This document shows, in pieces, positions 13,885 through 14,248 of a stretch of DNA of 14,248 nt. Origin of the DNA: Treponema sp. Its GTDB lineage: Bacteria > Spirochaetota > Spirochaetia > Treponematales > Treponemataceae. The notes beneath the pieces were generated by a model. The model was given only the letters and a program-made list of their open reading frames with translations. It searched no databases and had not been told where the DNA came from. The first letter of the stretch is position 1. Every line of letters starts with the position of its first letter. The stretch spans positions 1 through 14,248 of the forward strand of contig JAILNT010000016.1 of NCBI GenBank assembly GCA_024691265.1, read 5' to 3'. A program made the translations under genes and the position numbers.

Positions 13885-14248
13885 ATGACAATAGAAGAGC
13901 TTCAAGAAGAGCTTACAACAAAATTATCTAATCCAGTAGATATAACTATATCCATAAAAGGTGAAAAAATATTATTGTCTAAAAATGAAAATGGTTATTT
14001 TGCTTTAAGTTTTTTTGAAAACAATAAAAATGTAAAATTTAGATTAGTACAAACTTCTCCAGAATTAATTTCGTATGAAGAACACATATTACCAGTAGAA
14101 AATCTTGATAGTAAAATACTTGTAGTAACTTGTATAAAAGATAATAGGTCTCTCGCACTTAGTCTTATAAATAATGAAGCAAAAAAAGATGTTATGGATT
14201 CATCTACAGCAATGAAAGAGACCGAAGAAAATATCTGGATAGAAACTG
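13885..14248 (+). CDS. Hypothetical protein (3' end missing)
   Basis: An open frame runs from ATG 13885 to the right edge, with 121 complete codons and no stop. GGAG (13873-13876) lies 8 bases before the ATG. An in-frame ATG at 13837 would add 16 residues (MKNKYSCF...) but has only a distant AGGA, so it is less likely. The protein begins MTIEELQEELTTKL, then shows alternating hydrophobic and polar residues suggesting beta strands (about 19-75). It has no signal peptide or membrane segment in the visible part and is rich in Lys, Glu, Asn and Ile. I do not recognise a family. It is divergent from the oxidoreductase gene, and base composition matches its neighbours. Confidence 0.65.
   Translation, partial: MTIEELQEELTTKLSNPVDITISIKGEKILLSKNENGYFALSFFENNKNVKFRLVQTSPELISYEEHILPVENLDSKILVVTCIKDNRSLALSLINNEAKKDVMDSSTAMKETEENIWIET

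Overview
The window looks like chromosomal DNA of a low-GC (about one third G+C by eye), host-associated anaerobe. My best guess is a gut or rumen spirochaete of the Treponema type. The hints are a secreted pectin methylesterase, an exported flavin-type fumarate reductase lipoprotein, and a CDP-glycerol-type transferase beside an LtaS-like enzyme, in a group where lipoteichoic-acid-like glycolipids have been reported. No rRNA or other phylogenetic marker is present, so the assignment is tentative. No mobile element, tRNA, rRNA or CRISPR array was seen.

Layout. (1) 1-3816, plus strand: the 3' part of a CDP-glycerol glycerophosphotransferase-family gene, then after 26 bases an 898-residue protein joining a YidC/Oxa1-type membrane module, seven more membrane segments and an extracytoplasmic alkaline-phosphatase-superfamily (LtaS/sulfatase-like) domain. 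A long hairpin at 3822-3864 closes this unit and the convergent pectinesterase. (2) 3881-5908, minus: secreted pectin methylesterase with an unassigned N-terminal domain. (3) 5909-6160: divergent promoter region with AT-rich palindromes. (4) 6161-7897, plus: lipoprotein with a covalent-FMN motif and a fumarate-reductase-type FAD domain, ended by a second two-way hairpin at 7934-7984. (5) 12304-7997, minus: sbcD then sbcC, with a promoter placed so that sbcD mRNA should start at or next to its ATG. (6) 12305-12644: non-coding gap with a 14-bp inverted repeat. (7) 13772-12645, minus: Gfo/Idh/MocA oxidoreductase. (8) 13885 to the right edge, plus: 5' part of an unrecognised gene.

How the genes fit together. 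The first two genes probably act on one cell-surface polymer or glycolipid: a cytoplasmic glycerol-phosphate (or similar) transferase paired with a membrane protein whose catalytic domain faces outward. The pectinesterase and the flavin reductase suit a plant-fibre-degrading anaerobe that uses fumarate or a related unsaturated acid as electron acceptor outside the cytoplasm. SbcCD is housekeeping DNA repair. The most novel item is the YidC-phosphotransferase fusion, which also lacks the conserved groove arginine of YidC.
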